A DNA stretch of 64,000 nt from Halomonas jincaotanensis (GCF_018448785.1 NZ_JAHCLU010000005.1:1-64000), one strand, 5' to 3'. Positions 17,627 to 27,920 are shown, counted from the first letter of the stretch. Numbers and translations are program-made. The notes: a model not told the origin generated them from the sequence alone.

Positions 17627-17859
17627 TGGCCTTCTCGTCACTGACCGACTTTCTTGCCATGGGCGGTCACGCGCCCTATGTCTGGAGCGCCTGGGCGATG
17701 ACACTAGCGCTGCTGGTGGGCAGTGTGTGGCACGCACGCCACGAACGTCGCCAGCTGATACGCCAACTGCAGCGCCGCAGCCGCCGCGAGCGGCATCACG
17801 CCGCCCAGGGCAGGACACCCCGTTCCCCTTCAAGGGTTGGAGACATCGATGACACCTAA
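17626..17859 (+). CDS. ccmD: Heme exporter small subunit CcmD
   Basis: Small single-helix protein (77 aa) with FLAMGGHAPYVWSAW before the helix and ERRQLIRQLQRR after it, as in CcmD. It stabilises CcmC-CcmE and is needed to release holo-CcmE. The C-terminal 25 residues are basic and low in conservation. It overlaps ccmC by one base and ccmE by 11 bp. Confidence 0.9.
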   Translation: MAFSSLTDFLAMGGHAPYVWSAWAMTLALLVGSVWHARHERRQLIRQLQRRSRRERHHAAQGRTPRSPSRVGDIDDT

Positions 17860-18364
17860 GCGCCGACAAAAACTCTTCGTGATCCTGGGGCTGGTGTCCC
17901 TGGCGGCGATTGCCGTGGGCCTGACGCTCTTTGCGCTGCGCGCCAACATCAATCTCTTCTTCAGCCCCGTGCAGATCGCGGCCGGTGATGCGCCTTTCGA
18001 GCGTACTCTGCGAGCCGGTGGCATGGTCAAGGAAGGGTCGGTCTCGCGCGATACCGAGACGCTGGACGTGGCCTTCACCGTCACCGATTACGTCGACGAC
18101 GTGGAGGTGCGTTACAGCGGCATCCTGCCCGACCTTTTCCGCGAGGGGCAGGGCGTGGTGGTGGTCGGCGAGCTTACCTCCGAGGGCTGGATCCGGGCCG
18201 ATGAAGTCCTGGCCCGCCACGACGAGAATTACATGCCGCCGGAGGTCGCCCAGGCGCTAGAGGAGGCTGGCTACTCGCCCGAGGACTACCAGGCCAAGGC
18301 CGCCGAGGTCGCCAAGCGAATGGAAGCCCAGGCAGGCGATGACGACTCGCGCCAGACGAACTGA
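17849..18364 (+). CDS. ccmE: Heme chaperone CcmE
   Basis: Membrane-anchored periplasmic heme chaperone (171 aa). It has one N-terminal helix (residues 9-30), a beta-barrel OB-fold, and LARHDENYMPP with the covalent heme ligand His124 and Tyr128, matching His130/Tyr134 of E. coli. The ATG at 17849 has GGAG 6 nt upstream; a TTG four codons earlier is less likely. Confidence 0.95.
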   Translation: MTPKRRQKLFVILGLVSLAAIAVGLTLFALRANINLFFSPVQIAAGDAPFERTLRAGGMVKEGSVSRDTETLDVAFTVTDYVDDVEVRYSGILPDLFREGQGVVVVGELTSEGWIRADEVLARHDENYMPPEVAQALEEAGYSPEDYQAKAAEVAKRMEAQAGDDDSRQTN

Positions 18365-18376
18365 TTCGGAGTGCCC

Positions 18377-20380
18377 ATGCAGACCTTGTTGATCCCGGAA
18401 ATCGGTCACTTCGCCCTGATCATCGCCCTGTTGATGGCGCTGGTGCAGGGAGTGATGCCCCTGGCCGGGGCGGCCACACGCCGTCCGTTGTGGATGGCCT
18501 ATGCACGCCCCATGGCCACCGGCCAGTTCCTGTTCCTGGCCATCGCCTACCTTTGCCTGACCGCCAGTTACCTGCTCGACGACTTCAGCGTGGCCAATGT
18601 CGCCAACAACTCCAATTCGCTGTTGCCCTGGTATTACAAGGCCAGCGCGGTCTGGGGCAACCACGAGGGGTCGGTGCTGCTCTGGAGCCTGATCCTGGCG
18701 GGCTGGACCTTCGCCGTCAGCCACTTCTCGCGGGAACTGCCCCGCGACATGCTGGCCCGGGTGCTGGGCGTCATGGGGCTGGTCAGTGTCGGCTTCCTGG
18801 CGTTCGTGCTGATCACCTCCAACCCCTTCGAGCGGCTGCTGCCCAATCTCCCTGACGACGGCGCCGATCTCAATCCGCTGCTACAGGACTTCGGGTTGAT
18901 CGTGCATCCGCCGATGCTCTACATGGGCTACGTTGGCTTCTCGGTGGTCTTCGCCTTTGCCATCGCAGCCCTGCTGGGTGGGCGCCTGGACTCTGCCTGG
19001 ACGCGCTGGGCGCGGCCCTGGACCAACATCGCCTGGGCGTTTCTCACCGTGGGCATCGCCCTGGGCAGCTGGTGGGCCTATTACGAGCTCGGCTGGGGCG
19101 GCTGGTGGTTCTGGGACCCGGTGGAAAACGCCTCTCTTCTGCCCTGGCTGGCAGGCACGGCGCTGATCCACTCGCTGGCCGTCACCGAGAAGCGGGGCTC
19201 CTTCAAGAGCTGGACGGTGCTGCTGGCGATCTCCACCTTCTCGCTGTCGCTGATGGGCACCTTCCTGGTGCGTTCGGGCGTGTTGACCTCGGTACACGCC
19301 TTCGCTAATGACCCTGCGCGTGGCTTGTTCATCCTGGTCTTGCTGGGGATCACCGTCGGCTTGTCGCTGCTGCTGTTCGCGTTGCGAGCACCCCGAGTCA
19401 GCCACCAGGTGGGCTTCAACTGGCTGTCTCGCGATGCCTTGCTGCTGATCAACAATATCCTGCTGATAATCATCACCGTCACTGTCCTGCTCGGCACGGT
19501 TTACCCGCTGCTGCTCGATGCCTTGAACCTGGGCAAGATCAGCGTGGGCCCGCCCTACTTCAATGCGCTCTTCGTGCCGCTCACCGTGCTGCTGTGCCTC
19601 TTCATGGGCCTCGGCCCGCTGTCGCGCTGGAAGCGCATGGACGGCCGCGATCTCTTCAAGCGCAGCTGGCTGGCGGGGCTCGCCGCCTTGCTGATCGGCA
19701 TGGCCGCACCGCTGGCCTACGGCGGCGAGTGGAACCTCAAGGTGTCGCTGGGGCTGGTCGTGGCGCTTTGGATCGTGCTGCCGATGGCGCGCGACCTCTG
19801 GACCAAGTCGCGCCATTCCGCGGGGCGTCTGGCCGGTGTCAAGCGATTGTCATTGGCCTACTGGGGCATGGTGCTCGGTCACCTGGGAGTGGCAGTGACC
19901 ATCATCGGGGTCACGGTGGTATCCAACTACGCCATCGAGCGCAACGTGCGCATGGGTGTCGGCGACAGCGCCCAGGTCGCCGGCTACACCTTCACCATGA
20001 CCGAACTGGCCAGCCGTCGCGGCCCCAACTACCTGGCCGATACGGCGCTGATCGAAGTGAAACGCGGCGATAGTCGACGCGAATTCGTCATGGAGCCCGA
20101 GAAGCGGCTGTATATCGCGCGCGGCATGCCGATGACCCAGGTAGCGCTGAGCCCGGGACTGTTCCGCGACCTCTATGTGGCCATGGGCGAGGAGCTGGAA
20201 GGCGACAGCTGGGCCATGCGTCTCCAGTACAAGCCCTTCGTGCGCTGGCTGTGGCTGGGGGCGCTGCTCATGGCCGCCGGTGGCATCATGGCCGTGGTCG
20301 ACAAGCGCTACCGTCGAGCCGCCGCTGTCCGCGATTCGAAAAGCGCGCCGGCGGCCCGCGCCCGGGAGGCTACGGCATGA
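18377..20380 (+). CDS. ccmF: Cytochrome c heme lyase subunit CcmF
   Basis: Large heme lyase subunit (667 aa) that attaches heme to apocytochrome c with CcmH and CcmI. About 14-15 helices are predicted. The WWD motif GWGGWWFWDPVENASLLPWL lies in the first half, and a large periplasmic loop lies near the C-terminus. The ATG at 18377 has CGGAG 5 nt upstream. The 3' end overlaps ccmG by four bases (ATGA). Confidence 0.96.
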   Translation: MQTLLIPEIGHFALIIALLMALVQGVMPLAGAATRRPLWMAYARPMATGQFLFLAIAYLCLTASYLLDDFSVANVANNSNSLLPWYYKASAVWGNHEGSVLLWSLILAGWTFAVSHFSRELPRDMLARVLGVMGLVSVGFLAFVLITSNPFERLLPNLPDDGADLNPLLQDFGLIVHPPMLYMGYVGFSVVFAFAIAALLGGRLDSAWTRWARPWTNIAWAFLTVGIALGSWWAYYELGWGGWWFWDPVENASLLPWLAGTALIHSLAVTEKRGSFKSWTVLLAISTFSLSLMGTFLVRSGVLTSVHAFANDPARGLFILVLLGITVGLSLLLFALRAPRVSHQVGFNWLSRDALLLINNILLIIITVTVLLGTVYPLLLDALNLGKISVGPPYFNALFVPLTVLLCLFMGLGPLSRWKRMDGRDLFKRSWLAGLAALLIGMAAPLAYGGEWNLKVSLGLVVALWIVLPMARDLWTKSRHSAGRLAGVKRLSLAYWGMVLGHLGVAVTIIGVTVVSNYAIERNVRMGVGDSAQVAGYTFTMTELASRRGPNYLADTALIEVKRGDSRREFVMEPEKRLYIARGMPMTQVALSPGLFRDLYVAMGEELEGDSWAMRLQYKPFVRWLWLGALLMAAGGIMAVVDKRYRRAAAVRDSKSAPAARAREATA

Positions 20381-20904
20381 CGCGTCGCTTGCTGCTGCTG
20401 TTGCCACTGGTTGGTTTTCTGGTGCTGGGGAGTTTTCTCTACCTGGGGCTGTCGATCAATCCGTTCGAGCGTGATTCGGCCCTGATGGCCCGAGAATTTC
20501 CGGCCTTCGAGCTCGCCACTCTCGGGGATCCCGACCAAGTCGTGGACGAGTCGCTGCTCGAGGGCGAGGTCACCCTGGTCAATGTCTGGGGGGAGTGGTG
20601 CCCGACCTGCAAGCAGGAAATGCCCCAGCTGCTCGACCTCGCCGAGCGGGGCGTGCGTCTGGTGGGGGTCGACTACAAGGACACCCGCGACAAGGGCCGC
20701 GATTTCCTCGATACCTACGGCAATCCCTTCGAGATCAACATCTTCGACCCGGAAGGCACGCTGGGCTTCGATCTCGGTGTCTACGGTGCCCCGGAAACTT
20801 TCCTGGTCGACCGTGACGGCATCATCCGTTATCACCACACCGGCTACATCACGCCGGTGGACGTGCGCGAGACCATACTGCCGGAGGTAGAAAAATGGCG
20901 CTGA
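20377..20904 (+). CDS. ccmG: Thiol:disulfide oxidoreductase CcmG/DsbE
   Basis: Membrane-anchored periplasmic thioredoxin (175 aa) that reduces the apocytochrome/CcmH cysteines. It has an N-terminal helix (residues 4-24), the active site WCPTC with Cys75 and Cys78, and GAPETFLVD with the cis-proline loop. I take the ATG that overlaps the ccmF stop (ATGA). An upstream in-frame extension into ccmF is coincidental. Confidence 0.95.
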   Translation: MTRRLLLLLPLVGFLVLGSFLYLGLSINPFERDSALMAREFPAFELATLGDPDQVVDESLLEGEVTLVNVWGEWCPTCKQEMPQLLDLAERGVRLVGVDYKDTRDKGRDFLDTYGNPFEINIFDPEGTLGFDLGVYGAPETFLVDRDGIIRYHHTGYITPVDVRETILPEVEKWR

Positions 20905-21392
20905 CCCGACGCCTCATGCTGTGGCTAGGTTTCATGTCGAGCCTGGCTTTCGTGCTGGCCCTGCTACTGCCGACACCGGGCCTTGCCGCCTCGGAAGTCC
21001 GGGAGTTCAGCGACCCGGTCACCGAACAGCGTTACCGCGACCTGACCGCGACGCTGCGCTGTCCGAAGTGCGAGAATCAGGCCATCGACGACTCCGAATC
21101 GCCGATTGCCGGCGACATGCGCGAGCGAGTCTATACGCAGCTGCAGGACGGCCGTTCGGACAAGGAGATCATCGATTTCATGGTCGAGCGCTTCGGCGAC
21201 TACGTGCTCTACAATCCCCGCCTCGAGGGGCGCACGCTGTTGCTGTGGGGGCTGCCTGTCGCCCTGGTGCTGCTCGGCCTGCTGGTAGTAACCCTGATCG
21301 TGCGTGCCCGTCGTCACGCCTCAGCGCGTGACCTGTCCGCCGAGGAGCGCGCCCGTCTCGACGCCCTTATCAATCGCGAGAGGACCGAATGA
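20895..21392 (+). CDS. ccmH: Cytochrome c maturation protein CcmH
   Basis: Thioreductant/heme lyase component (165 aa) with a signal peptide, the redox motif LRCPKC (usually followed by QNQ, here ENQ), a three-helix domain and a C-terminal helix (about 118-137). GGAGG lies 7 nt before the ATG. It is the short CcmH; the TPR half seen in E. coli CcmH is a separate gene, ccmI, here. It overlaps ccmG by 10 bp and ccmI by 4 bp. Confidence 0.94.
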   Translation: MALTRRLMLWLGFMSSLAFVLALLLPTPGLAASEVREFSDPVTEQRYRDLTATLRCPKCENQAIDDSESPIAGDMRERVYTQLQDGRSDKEIIDFMVERFGDYVLYNPRLEGRTLLLWGLPVALVLLGLLVVTLIVRARRHASARDLSAEERARLDALINRERTE

Positions 21393-22630
21393 CCCTGCTC
21401 TGGCTAGCCTTCGCCATCCTGTTGCTGCCCGCCCTGTGGCTGCTCGTCGCGCCGCTGCGCCGTGCCGCGCTTGTGCATGCCGCTCAGCGTGACTTCGAAG
21501 CCAATGATCGCAGTACCGATCAGAACCTGGCGATCTATCGGCGCCGCCTGGCTTCGCTGCAGGCTGCCCGCGAGCGGGGCGACATCGACGACGCTCGTCT
21601 CGAGGAGGATCGTCTTGAGCTCGAGCGAAGCCTGCTTGAGGACACCGAACACCAGGCGCGCCGCCCGCTGCGCGCCGCCGGCGCCGGTCGCCTCATAGTG
21701 CCGATCCTCATGGTGGCCATGGTCTTGGTCAGCGTGATCTGGTATCAGCAGGAAGGCGCCGAGGATGACCTTGCCCTTTACGCCGCCCAGCAGGCCGTGA
21801 TCAACGATCCCGATGGTTCGCCGGCAATGATGATCGAGCGCCTCGAGAGCCAGGCCGAGCGTCAGGCGGACAACCCTAATGTGTGGAAAGCGCTGTTTCC
21901 GCTCTACCGTGACACCGGGCGCATCGAGGCGGCCACAGCCTCGCTGGAACGGCTGATCGAGCTGGAAGGGCGCGAGCCGTCACTGCTGGCGGAGCTGGCG
22001 CAGATCCGCTTCTTCGCGTCCGGTCGTGACATGACCGACGAGGTGCAGGCTCTGGTCGACGAGGCGCTCGAGAAGGATTCAGGCCAGCCCACGGTACTCG
22101 GCATGCTCGGCATCGCGGCCTTCGACGGCGGCGACTTCGCCCGGGCCATCGAGCACTGGCGGCGCGCCATCGCCGGTATGAACGACCCGGGCAGCGCCGA
22201 TGCCCTGCGCGAAGGTATCCGCGTCGCCCAGCAGCGAATGGGCGTGACGCCGGAAGATGCCGAGGAGGCCGCCACCGAGGGACCGGGTATTCGGGTGCGC
22301 GTCAGTCTCGACCCCGGCCTCGCGTCCCGTGCCGAGGACGAAACCCGCGTCTTCGTCGTAGCCCGTGATATGGCGGGGGAGCTGCCACCGCTGGCCGTGG
22401 CCCAGCTGCGCGTCGGCGACCTGCCGACCAGCGTGGTGCTCGACGATAGCCGGTCGATGTCACCGGAGACAACCCTGTCTCAGGTGAGCGAGGCGCGCCT
22501 GATCGTGCGGGTCTCGCCGAGCGGTCAGGCATCTCCGCAGCCCGGTGATCTCTTCGGCAGCCTCGAGGGCGTGACGGTCGGTAGCCTCGATGAGCCCGTC
22601 GAGCTGACCGTCGACCGGGTCGTCGAGTGA
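21389..22630 (+). CDS. ccmI: Cytochrome c maturation protein CcmI, TPR chaperone
   Basis: Apocytochrome c chaperone (413 aa). There are two helices at the N-terminus (about 2-22 and 101-119) with a basic cytoplasmic loop between them (AIYRRRLASLQAARERGDID is typical), then TPR repeats (about 140-290), then a C-terminal beta-rich domain containing RVRVSLDPGL and VFVVARDMAG. It overlaps ccmH by four bases. Only 4 bp separate it from smc, so the ccm transcript may continue into smc. Confidence 0.92.
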   Translation: MTLLWLAFAILLLPALWLLVAPLRRAALVHAAQRDFEANDRSTDQNLAIYRRRLASLQAARERGDIDDARLEEDRLELERSLLEDTEHQARRPLRAAGAGRLIVPILMVAMVLVSVIWYQQEGAEDDLALYAAQQAVINDPDGSPAMMIERLESQAERQADNPNVWKALFPLYRDTGRIEAATASLERLIELEGREPSLLAELAQIRFFASGRDMTDEVQALVDEALEKDSGQPTVLGMLGIAAFDGGDFARAIEHWRRAIAGMNDPGSADALREGIRVAQQRMGVTPEDAEEAATEGPGIRVRVSLDPGLASRAEDETRVFVVARDMAGELPPLAVAQLRVGDLPTSVVLDDSRSMSPETTLSQVSEARLIVRVSPSGQASPQPGDLFGSLEGVTVGSLDEPVELTVDRVVE

Positions 22631-22634
22631 TCCC

Positions 22635-25600
22635 ATGCGGCTGACCTCGATTCGCTTGGCCGGCTTCAAGTCCTTCGTCGACCCCGTGACGGTACCCTTC
22701 GATGGCAACATGACCGCCATCGTCGGGCCCAACGGCTGTGGCAAGTCGAACATCATCGACGCCCTGCGCTGGGTGATGGGCGAATCCTCGGCCAAGACGC
22801 TGCGCGGCGAGTCGATGACCGACGTCATCTTCAACGGCTCCACCGCGCGCAAGCCGGTCGGCCAGGCTTCCATCGAGCTGAACTTCGACAACCGCGACGG
22901 CGCCATGGGCGGCGTCTACGCCCAGTACGCCGAGATCGCGGTCAAGCGCCAGGTCACGCGTGACGCGCAGTCCAGCTATTTCTTCAACGGCCAGAAGTGC
23001 CGGCGTCGCGATATCGCCGACCTGTTCCTGGGCACCGGCCTGGGGCCGCGCTCCTACGCCCTCATCGGCCAGGGCATGATCTCGCGGTTGATCGAGGCGC
23101 GCCCCGAGGAGCTGCGCGCGACCCTCGAGGAGGCGGCCGGCATCTCCAAGTACAAGGAGCGGCGCCGCGAGACCGAGAATCGCATGCGCCGCACCCGCGA
23201 GAACCTCGAGCGCCTGGAAGATATCCGCGAGGAACTCGACAAGCAGCTCGAGCGCCTGTGGCGCCAGGCCGAGGCCGCCCGCCGCTACCAGAGCCTCAAG
23301 CAGGAAGAGCACCGGGTGAAGGGTGAACTGGCGCTGCTGCGCGCCCGCGCCCTGCGCGCCAGCCAGACCGAGGAAGAACGCCGCGTGCGCGAGCTGGAGA
23401 CCGCCGTCGAGCGCGAGGTGCTGGGGCTTCGACAGTGCGAGACACGCCTCGAACTGGCGCGCGCCGATCACGACCGCCTGGCGGGCGAACTTGATGCCCA
23501 GCAGTCGCGATTCTTCGAGACTACTACGGCTATTGCGCGCCTCGAACAGGACCTCGAACATGCACGTACGCGTGATGCCCAGCTCGCCCGCGACCTGGAG
23601 AGTACCCACCGGGAGCTGACCGAGCTGGCGCGCCTGGGCGAGGACGACGGCGCACGCCTGGCGGCATTGGAGGCGCGCCTCGAAACCCTGGCGCCCGAGC
23701 GGGAAGAGATCGCCGAGCAGCTCGCCGAGCTGGAAGCGGCCCTCGAAGACGCCGAGCCATTCGCCGAGGATGCCGACGCCGCCTGGGAAGCCTTCAGCGA
23801 GCAGTGGCGCGAGGCCAGCCGCGAAGCCGAACGCCGTCAGGACCGCCTGCGCGAGATCGAGGGCCGCCTGGAGCGCCTCGATGCCGACGAGCGTCGCCGC
23901 CGCCAGCAACATGAAGAACTGCCCGACATCGCCCTGCTCAGCGAGCAGCGCCGTGAACTGGCCGAGCGCGTCGCCGAACTGGACCGGCAGCGGGAGGCCC
24001 AGGAAGCCCGCCGCGACGAGCTGCAAGCGAACCGCGACGAGGCCCGCGAACAGGTCCGCCTCACCGAGGCCGAGCTCGAAGAAGAGCGCCAGCGCCGAAG
24101 TACCCTGCAGGGCGAGCTGGCCTCGTTGGAGGCGCTGATCGAGGCGGCGCTGACCAATCATGACGAGGCGATGGATGCCCACCTGGCCGAGCATCGCCTG
24201 GAGACAACACCGCGTCTGGGCGAAAGTCTTGCGGTCGACGCCGGCTGGGAAGATGCGGTGTCCTGGGTGCTCGCGCCCTGGTTGCGCGCCCGCATGACGT
24301 CGCTCGACGCGTCTCTCTCTTCGGGATATGCCGCGCTCGACGCCGCCCCCGGCGAGCTCGGCCTGCTCGAGGACGTGCAACCGCCGGCGCCGGCCGACAG
24401 CCTCGCCGCTCGTGTCCAGGGCGCCGGGGCAGCCGGCCAGTGGCTGGCCGATATCCAGTGCGTAGATTCGCGGGATATCGCCTGGGAAAGGCGTGCACAT
24501 CTGGGGTCTGGTAAGAGCTTGATGACCGCCGATGGGCTCTGGGTGGGGGGCGACTGGGTGCGCCATCGTGGTCAGGGCGATGGGCTCGACGGCTTGCTGG
24601 TCAGCCGCCGTCGTGAAGGCGAGGTCAGAGAGTCGCTTGCGCGTTGCGAAACGCGCCTGGCCGAGCAGCAGGGTCACCTGGAAGCATCGACCCTGCGCAT
24701 CGAGCAGGCCGACACCAATCTGGAAGCGTGCCGCATGGCAGAGCGTGAGCTGGACCAGACACGCCAGCAGCTGGCAGTGCAGGATAGTAGCCTTTTCAGC
24801 CGGCTCGAGCATATTGAGGGTCGCTCGGCCGAACTCGCCGAGGAACTCGCTGTCCTAGCCGAGTCACGTGAAGAGACGTTACTGACGCAGGAAGAGGAGC
24901 GAAACCTCTGGCAGCAGGCCATGGCGCGGCTGGAAGACGGGGCGCAGACGCGCGAGCGCCTCGAGCACGAACGCCGTGAGGCGCGCGAACGCCTGATGGC
25001 GCTGCGCAGCCGTCAGCGCCCGCTGACCGAGCAGGCCCAGCAGCTCGCGCTAAACGAGCAGCGATTGATCACCGAGCGTGCCGGCCTCGCAGAACAGCAG
25101 GGTCGTGCTGGTGAAACACGCGAGCGTCTGGAGCAACGCGTCGCCGATCTCGAAGAGGAGCGCGAGGGCTTGCGCGAGCCGGAGGAGGAGCGGCACGAGC
25201 GTCTCGATGAACTTCTGGATCGTCGCGAGCGTGAGGAGAGTTCACTCAATGCCGTGCGCAGCCGGGCCGCCGAGCTGGTCGAGCGGCTGCGCGAGGATGA
25301 ACAGGCCCGGCAGGGTCATGAGCGTAGCCTCGAAGGCATTCGCGAACGCCTTCAGGGAGGGCGCATGCAGGTCCAGGCGTTGGCGCTCAAGGCCGACACC
25401 CAGGACGAGCAGCTGCGCGAGTTGGGCCACGATGCGGTGGCGCTTACCGAATCGCTGGATTCCGAAGCGACCGACGCCGCCTGGCAGGAGCGGCTCGAGG
25501 CGCTCGGTGAAAGAATCCGCCGGTTAGGGGCGATCAACCTGGCGGCGATTGAGGAGTACGATCAGCAGGCCGAGCGGCGTGACTATCTTGAAGCGCAGCA

Positions 25601-26138
25601 TAACGAGTTGAGCGAGGCACTGGAGACGCTCGACCGAGCGATACGCCGCATCGACCAGGAAACGCGCACGCGGTTTCGTGATACCTTCGAACGCGTCAAT
25701 ACCGGTCTTCAGGCGCTTTTTCCCAGAGTCTTCGGTGGGGGAACCGCATGGTTGACCTTGACGGGCGATGATTTGCTGGAGACGGGGGTGGCGATCATGG
25801 CACGCCCTCCCGGCAAGAAGAACAGCACCATTCATCTGCTCTCCGGGGGCGAAAAGGCATTGACTGCGTTATCGTTGGTCTTTGCCATCTTCCAGCTCAA
25901 TCCGGCGCCCTTCTGTATGCTCGATGAGGTGGATGCACCGCTCGACGATGCCAATGTCGGGCGCTATGCAAAGCTGGTGAAAGAGATGTCCGAGACGGTA
26001 CAGTTTATTTATATTACGCATAACAAGATTGCCATGGAGGCCTCGGAACGGCTGATGGGCGTCACTATGCAGGAGCCGGGGGTTTCACGCCTAGTGGCGG
26101 TCGGCGTCGAGGAGGCTGCGGCACTGGCTGAAGCCTGA
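22635..26138 (+). CDS. smc: Chromosome partition protein SMC
   Basis: Chromosome condensation ATPase (1167 aa). It has an N-terminal head with GPNGCGKS (31-38), a long coiled coil rich in Glu/Arg/Leu, a hinge around residues 505-640, a second coiled coil, and a C-terminal head with LSGGEK (1069-1074) and the CMLDEVDAPLDDAN Walker B/D-loop region. smc followed by zipA and ligA is the arrangement known from Pseudomonas. The kleisin partner genes scpA/scpB are not in the window. Confidence 0.96.
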   Translation: MRLTSIRLAGFKSFVDPVTVPFDGNMTAIVGPNGCGKSNIIDALRWVMGESSAKTLRGESMTDVIFNGSTARKPVGQASIELNFDNRDGAMGGVYAQYAEIAVKRQVTRDAQSSYFFNGQKCRRRDIADLFLGTGLGPRSYALIGQGMISRLIEARPEELRATLEEAAGISKYKERRRETENRMRRTRENLERLEDIREELDKQLERLWRQAEAARRYQSLKQEEHRVKGELALLRARALRASQTEEERRVRELETAVEREVLGLRQCETRLELARADHDRLAGELDAQQSRFFETTTAIARLEQDLEHARTRDAQLARDLESTHRELTELARLGEDDGARLAALEARLETLAPEREEIAEQLAELEAALEDAEPFAEDADAAWEAFSEQWREASREAERRQDRLREIEGRLERLDADERRRRQQHEELPDIALLSEQRRELAERVAELDRQREAQEARRDELQANRDEAREQVRLTEAELEEERQRRSTLQGELASLEALIEAALTNHDEAMDAHLAEHRLETTPRLGESLAVDAGWEDAVSWVLAPWLRARMTSLDASLSSGYAALDAAPGELGLLEDVQPPAPADSLAARVQGAGAAGQWLADIQCVDSRDIAWERRAHLGSGKSLMTADGLWVGGDWVRHRGQGDGLDGLLVSRRREGEVRESLARCETRLAEQQGHLEASTLRIEQADTNLEACRMAERELDQTRQQLAVQDSSLFSRLEHIEGRSAELAEELAVLAESREETLLTQEEERNLWQQAMARLEDGAQTRERLEHERREARERLMALRSRQRPLTEQAQQLALNEQRLITERAGLAEQQGRAGETRERLEQRVADLEEEREGLREPEEERHERLDELLDRREREESSLNAVRSRAAELVERLREDEQARQGHERSLEGIRERLQGGRMQVQALALKADTQDEQLRELGHDAVALTESLDSEATDAAWQERLEALGERIRRLGAINLAAIEEYDQQAERRDYLEAQHNELSEALETLDRAIRRIDQETRTRFRDTFERVNTGLQALFPRVFGGGTAWLTLTGDDLLETGVAIMARPPGKKNSTIHLLSGGEKALTALSLVFAIFQLNPAPFCMLDEVDAPLDDANVGRYAKLVKEMSETVQFIYITHNKIAMEASERLMGVTMQEPGVSRLVAVGVEEAAALAEA

Positions 26139-26365
26139 CTAGCTTGAACGTCGATGGTAAACAGGGTAACAAGGAAGGTAAAATTGCTGCATTGCACGGA
26201 AATATTAGGGATGAGCGAAGGGCGATTGCACAGGGCGGCGTCGAGTTAGGTTACTAAGTTTTTCAGCTTGACAAATAAAAAAATTAGCCCTTTTTTTGGC
26301 AGTCGCGCTATGCTGTTGACGAACTACCATCAGGCATGGCGCCTTAGCAAAAGGCATGACGATCC

Positions 26366-27886
26366 ATGGAACTTAGAGAATGGCTGATCATTCTGGGATT
26401 GGCGCTGGTGACCCTCATCGTGATCGATGGTGTGCGTCGCCTGCAGCGACAGCGTCGAATCCCTCGTCTCGACGAGGTCCCGGACGACGCGAAAGACGCG
26501 AGTCTTGATCCTGAAGAGGCGGCTCGGGCTGCTGAAATCAATTGGGAACTGCCCAACGGCGGGGCGCGTGTCGTCCGGCCCGCGGAAACGGGCGGGGTCA
26601 AGGGCAAGCCCAAGTTGCAGCGCCAGGAGCATCCAGGCGGCGGCTCTAGCGTCTTGGCCGGCTTCGGTGAATCTCGCGCTGACGCGGGTTCCCGTCACTC
26701 GATGTCCCGTCAATCACCGCCGCCCTCGACATCAGGTGAGGCGCCTCGTCGTGAGGTTTCCCAGCCGCAAAATGCCGGCATGGCGCCCAAGCCTGCCGAG
26801 ACGCTAAGCAGGGCGTCGGCGTCTTCCTCGGCAAGCGAGCCGGCGCGGCAATCGGTTCGAGATGACGCTATCGACACGCCTCATCAGGACGGCGTTGAGA
26901 GCACCAGGCATGATGACACGCGTCGTGAGCCCATCCTTTCCGCGTTGGACGACGACCAGGATGCTTTCGCCACGAACGCCGCCGATAACCGGCTGGCAGC
27001 CGAGCCCGACGATCATGACGACAGCCAGGATGCCGAGCGCTACCGTCTGGTGGATCTCGATGGTGTCAGCGATTCCTTCAGGAGTGGTTCCAGGCGTGTG
27101 GGTGCCAGCATGCAGCGGTCGTTCACTTCCTTCCAGAAGGGGCTGGCAGATCGTCGGGAAAGCAAGCGGCTCAACAAGGCGCGTCGTGAAGAGGAAAGGA
27201 GCCAAACGGCTGCTCGCGATGCCGAGCTGCACCGCCAGGCTCAGGAGCAAGCCACTGAAGACACGTCCTTGCGGGAAGCCGAACGGCGTCGTCACGAGGC
27301 CGATCGAGTCGCCCAAGTCGATGACGCCGGTGTGGCGAGCGATGCCGGCGCAGACGGTGAAGTCGTGCGTGCTCATCCGGTGCTCGAGAAGGCCCTGCGT
27401 CACGACGTCAGCGCCGAGCAAGCTCGTCATGCCCTGAGTCACGCCGAAGAGATCATCGTCATCACTGTCATGTCACGCGACGAGCAGGGCTTCTCCGGCA
27501 CAGCGTTGCTCGACCTGATGCTGACCTGCGGGCTTCGCTACAGCCGCGACATGGGTATCTTCCATCGCTTCGAGACCGAGGAGCCGGAAAGCCAGCTTCA
27601 ATTCTCGATGGTTAACGTGCTCAAGCCGGGCACTTTTCCTATCGAGTCCATGGGTGATTTCCGGACCACCGGGGTGACGTTGTTGATGCCGTTACCTGGC
27701 GCCAGCGATACCGCGGGGGCTTTCGAAGCCATGGTTGAGACCGCCATGGTGATCGTTCGCCACCTGGGTGGCGAGCTCAAGGACGAGAACCACAGCGTGA
27801 TGACGGCGCAGACCGTGGGTTTCGCCCGCCAGCGGGTGCAGGAGTTCGAGCGCCGCAACCGTCTCAACCGCTACCAGGCGAACTAG
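26366..27886 (+). CDS. zipA: Cell division protein ZipA
   Basis: Inner-membrane FtsZ anchor (506 aa; E. coli 328). It has an N-terminal helix (about 4-21) facing a basic stretch, and a very long charged, disordered linker (about 60-350) that accounts for the extra length. The C-terminal FtsZ-binding domain contains EEIIVITVMSRDEQGFSG and MGIFHRFE. It follows smc after 227 bp that hold a TTGACA (26268-26273) in an AT-rich patch but no convincing -10 box. A strong terminator follows. Confidence 0.92.
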   Translation: MELREWLIILGLALVTLIVIDGVRRLQRQRRIPRLDEVPDDAKDASLDPEEAARAAEINWELPNGGARVVRPAETGGVKGKPKLQRQEHPGGGSSVLAGFGESRADAGSRHSMSRQSPPPSTSGEAPRREVSQPQNAGMAPKPAETLSRASASSSASEPARQSVRDDAIDTPHQDGVESTRHDDTRREPILSALDDDQDAFATNAADNRLAAEPDDHDDSQDAERYRLVDLDGVSDSFRSGSRRVGASMQRSFTSFQKGLADRRESKRLNKARREEERSQTAARDAELHRQAQEQATEDTSLREAERRRHEADRVAQVDDAGVASDAGADGEVVRAHPVLEKALRHDVSAEQARHALSHAEEIIVITVMSRDEQGFSGTALLDLMLTCGLRYSRDMGIFHRFETEEPESQLQFSMVNVLKPGTFPIESMGDFRTTGVTLLMPLPGASDTAGAFEAMVETAMVIVRHLGGELKDENHSVMTAQTVGFARQRVQEFERRNRLNRYQAN

Positions 27887-27920
27887 CCAATCAACTGTAA
27901 GCTTGACTTCGAAGCCGTAA

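Noticed and set aside
16709-18220. A 503-codon minus-strand frame opposite ccmB-ccmE
   Set aside because: Shadow of the ccm operon; His/Gln/Arg/Gly-rich sequence with no motif.
22302-24812. An 836-codon minus-strand open frame opposite ccmI and smc
   Set aside because: It is the antisense shadow of two well-supported genes in GC-rich DNA; the composition is Leu/Gly/Ala/Gln-rich and no domain is recognisable.
26268-26296. Sigma70 promoter before zipA
   Set aside because: TTGACA is good, but the hexamer 17 bp later is TTTTTT, matching only three of six -10 positions; left as a remark under zipA.
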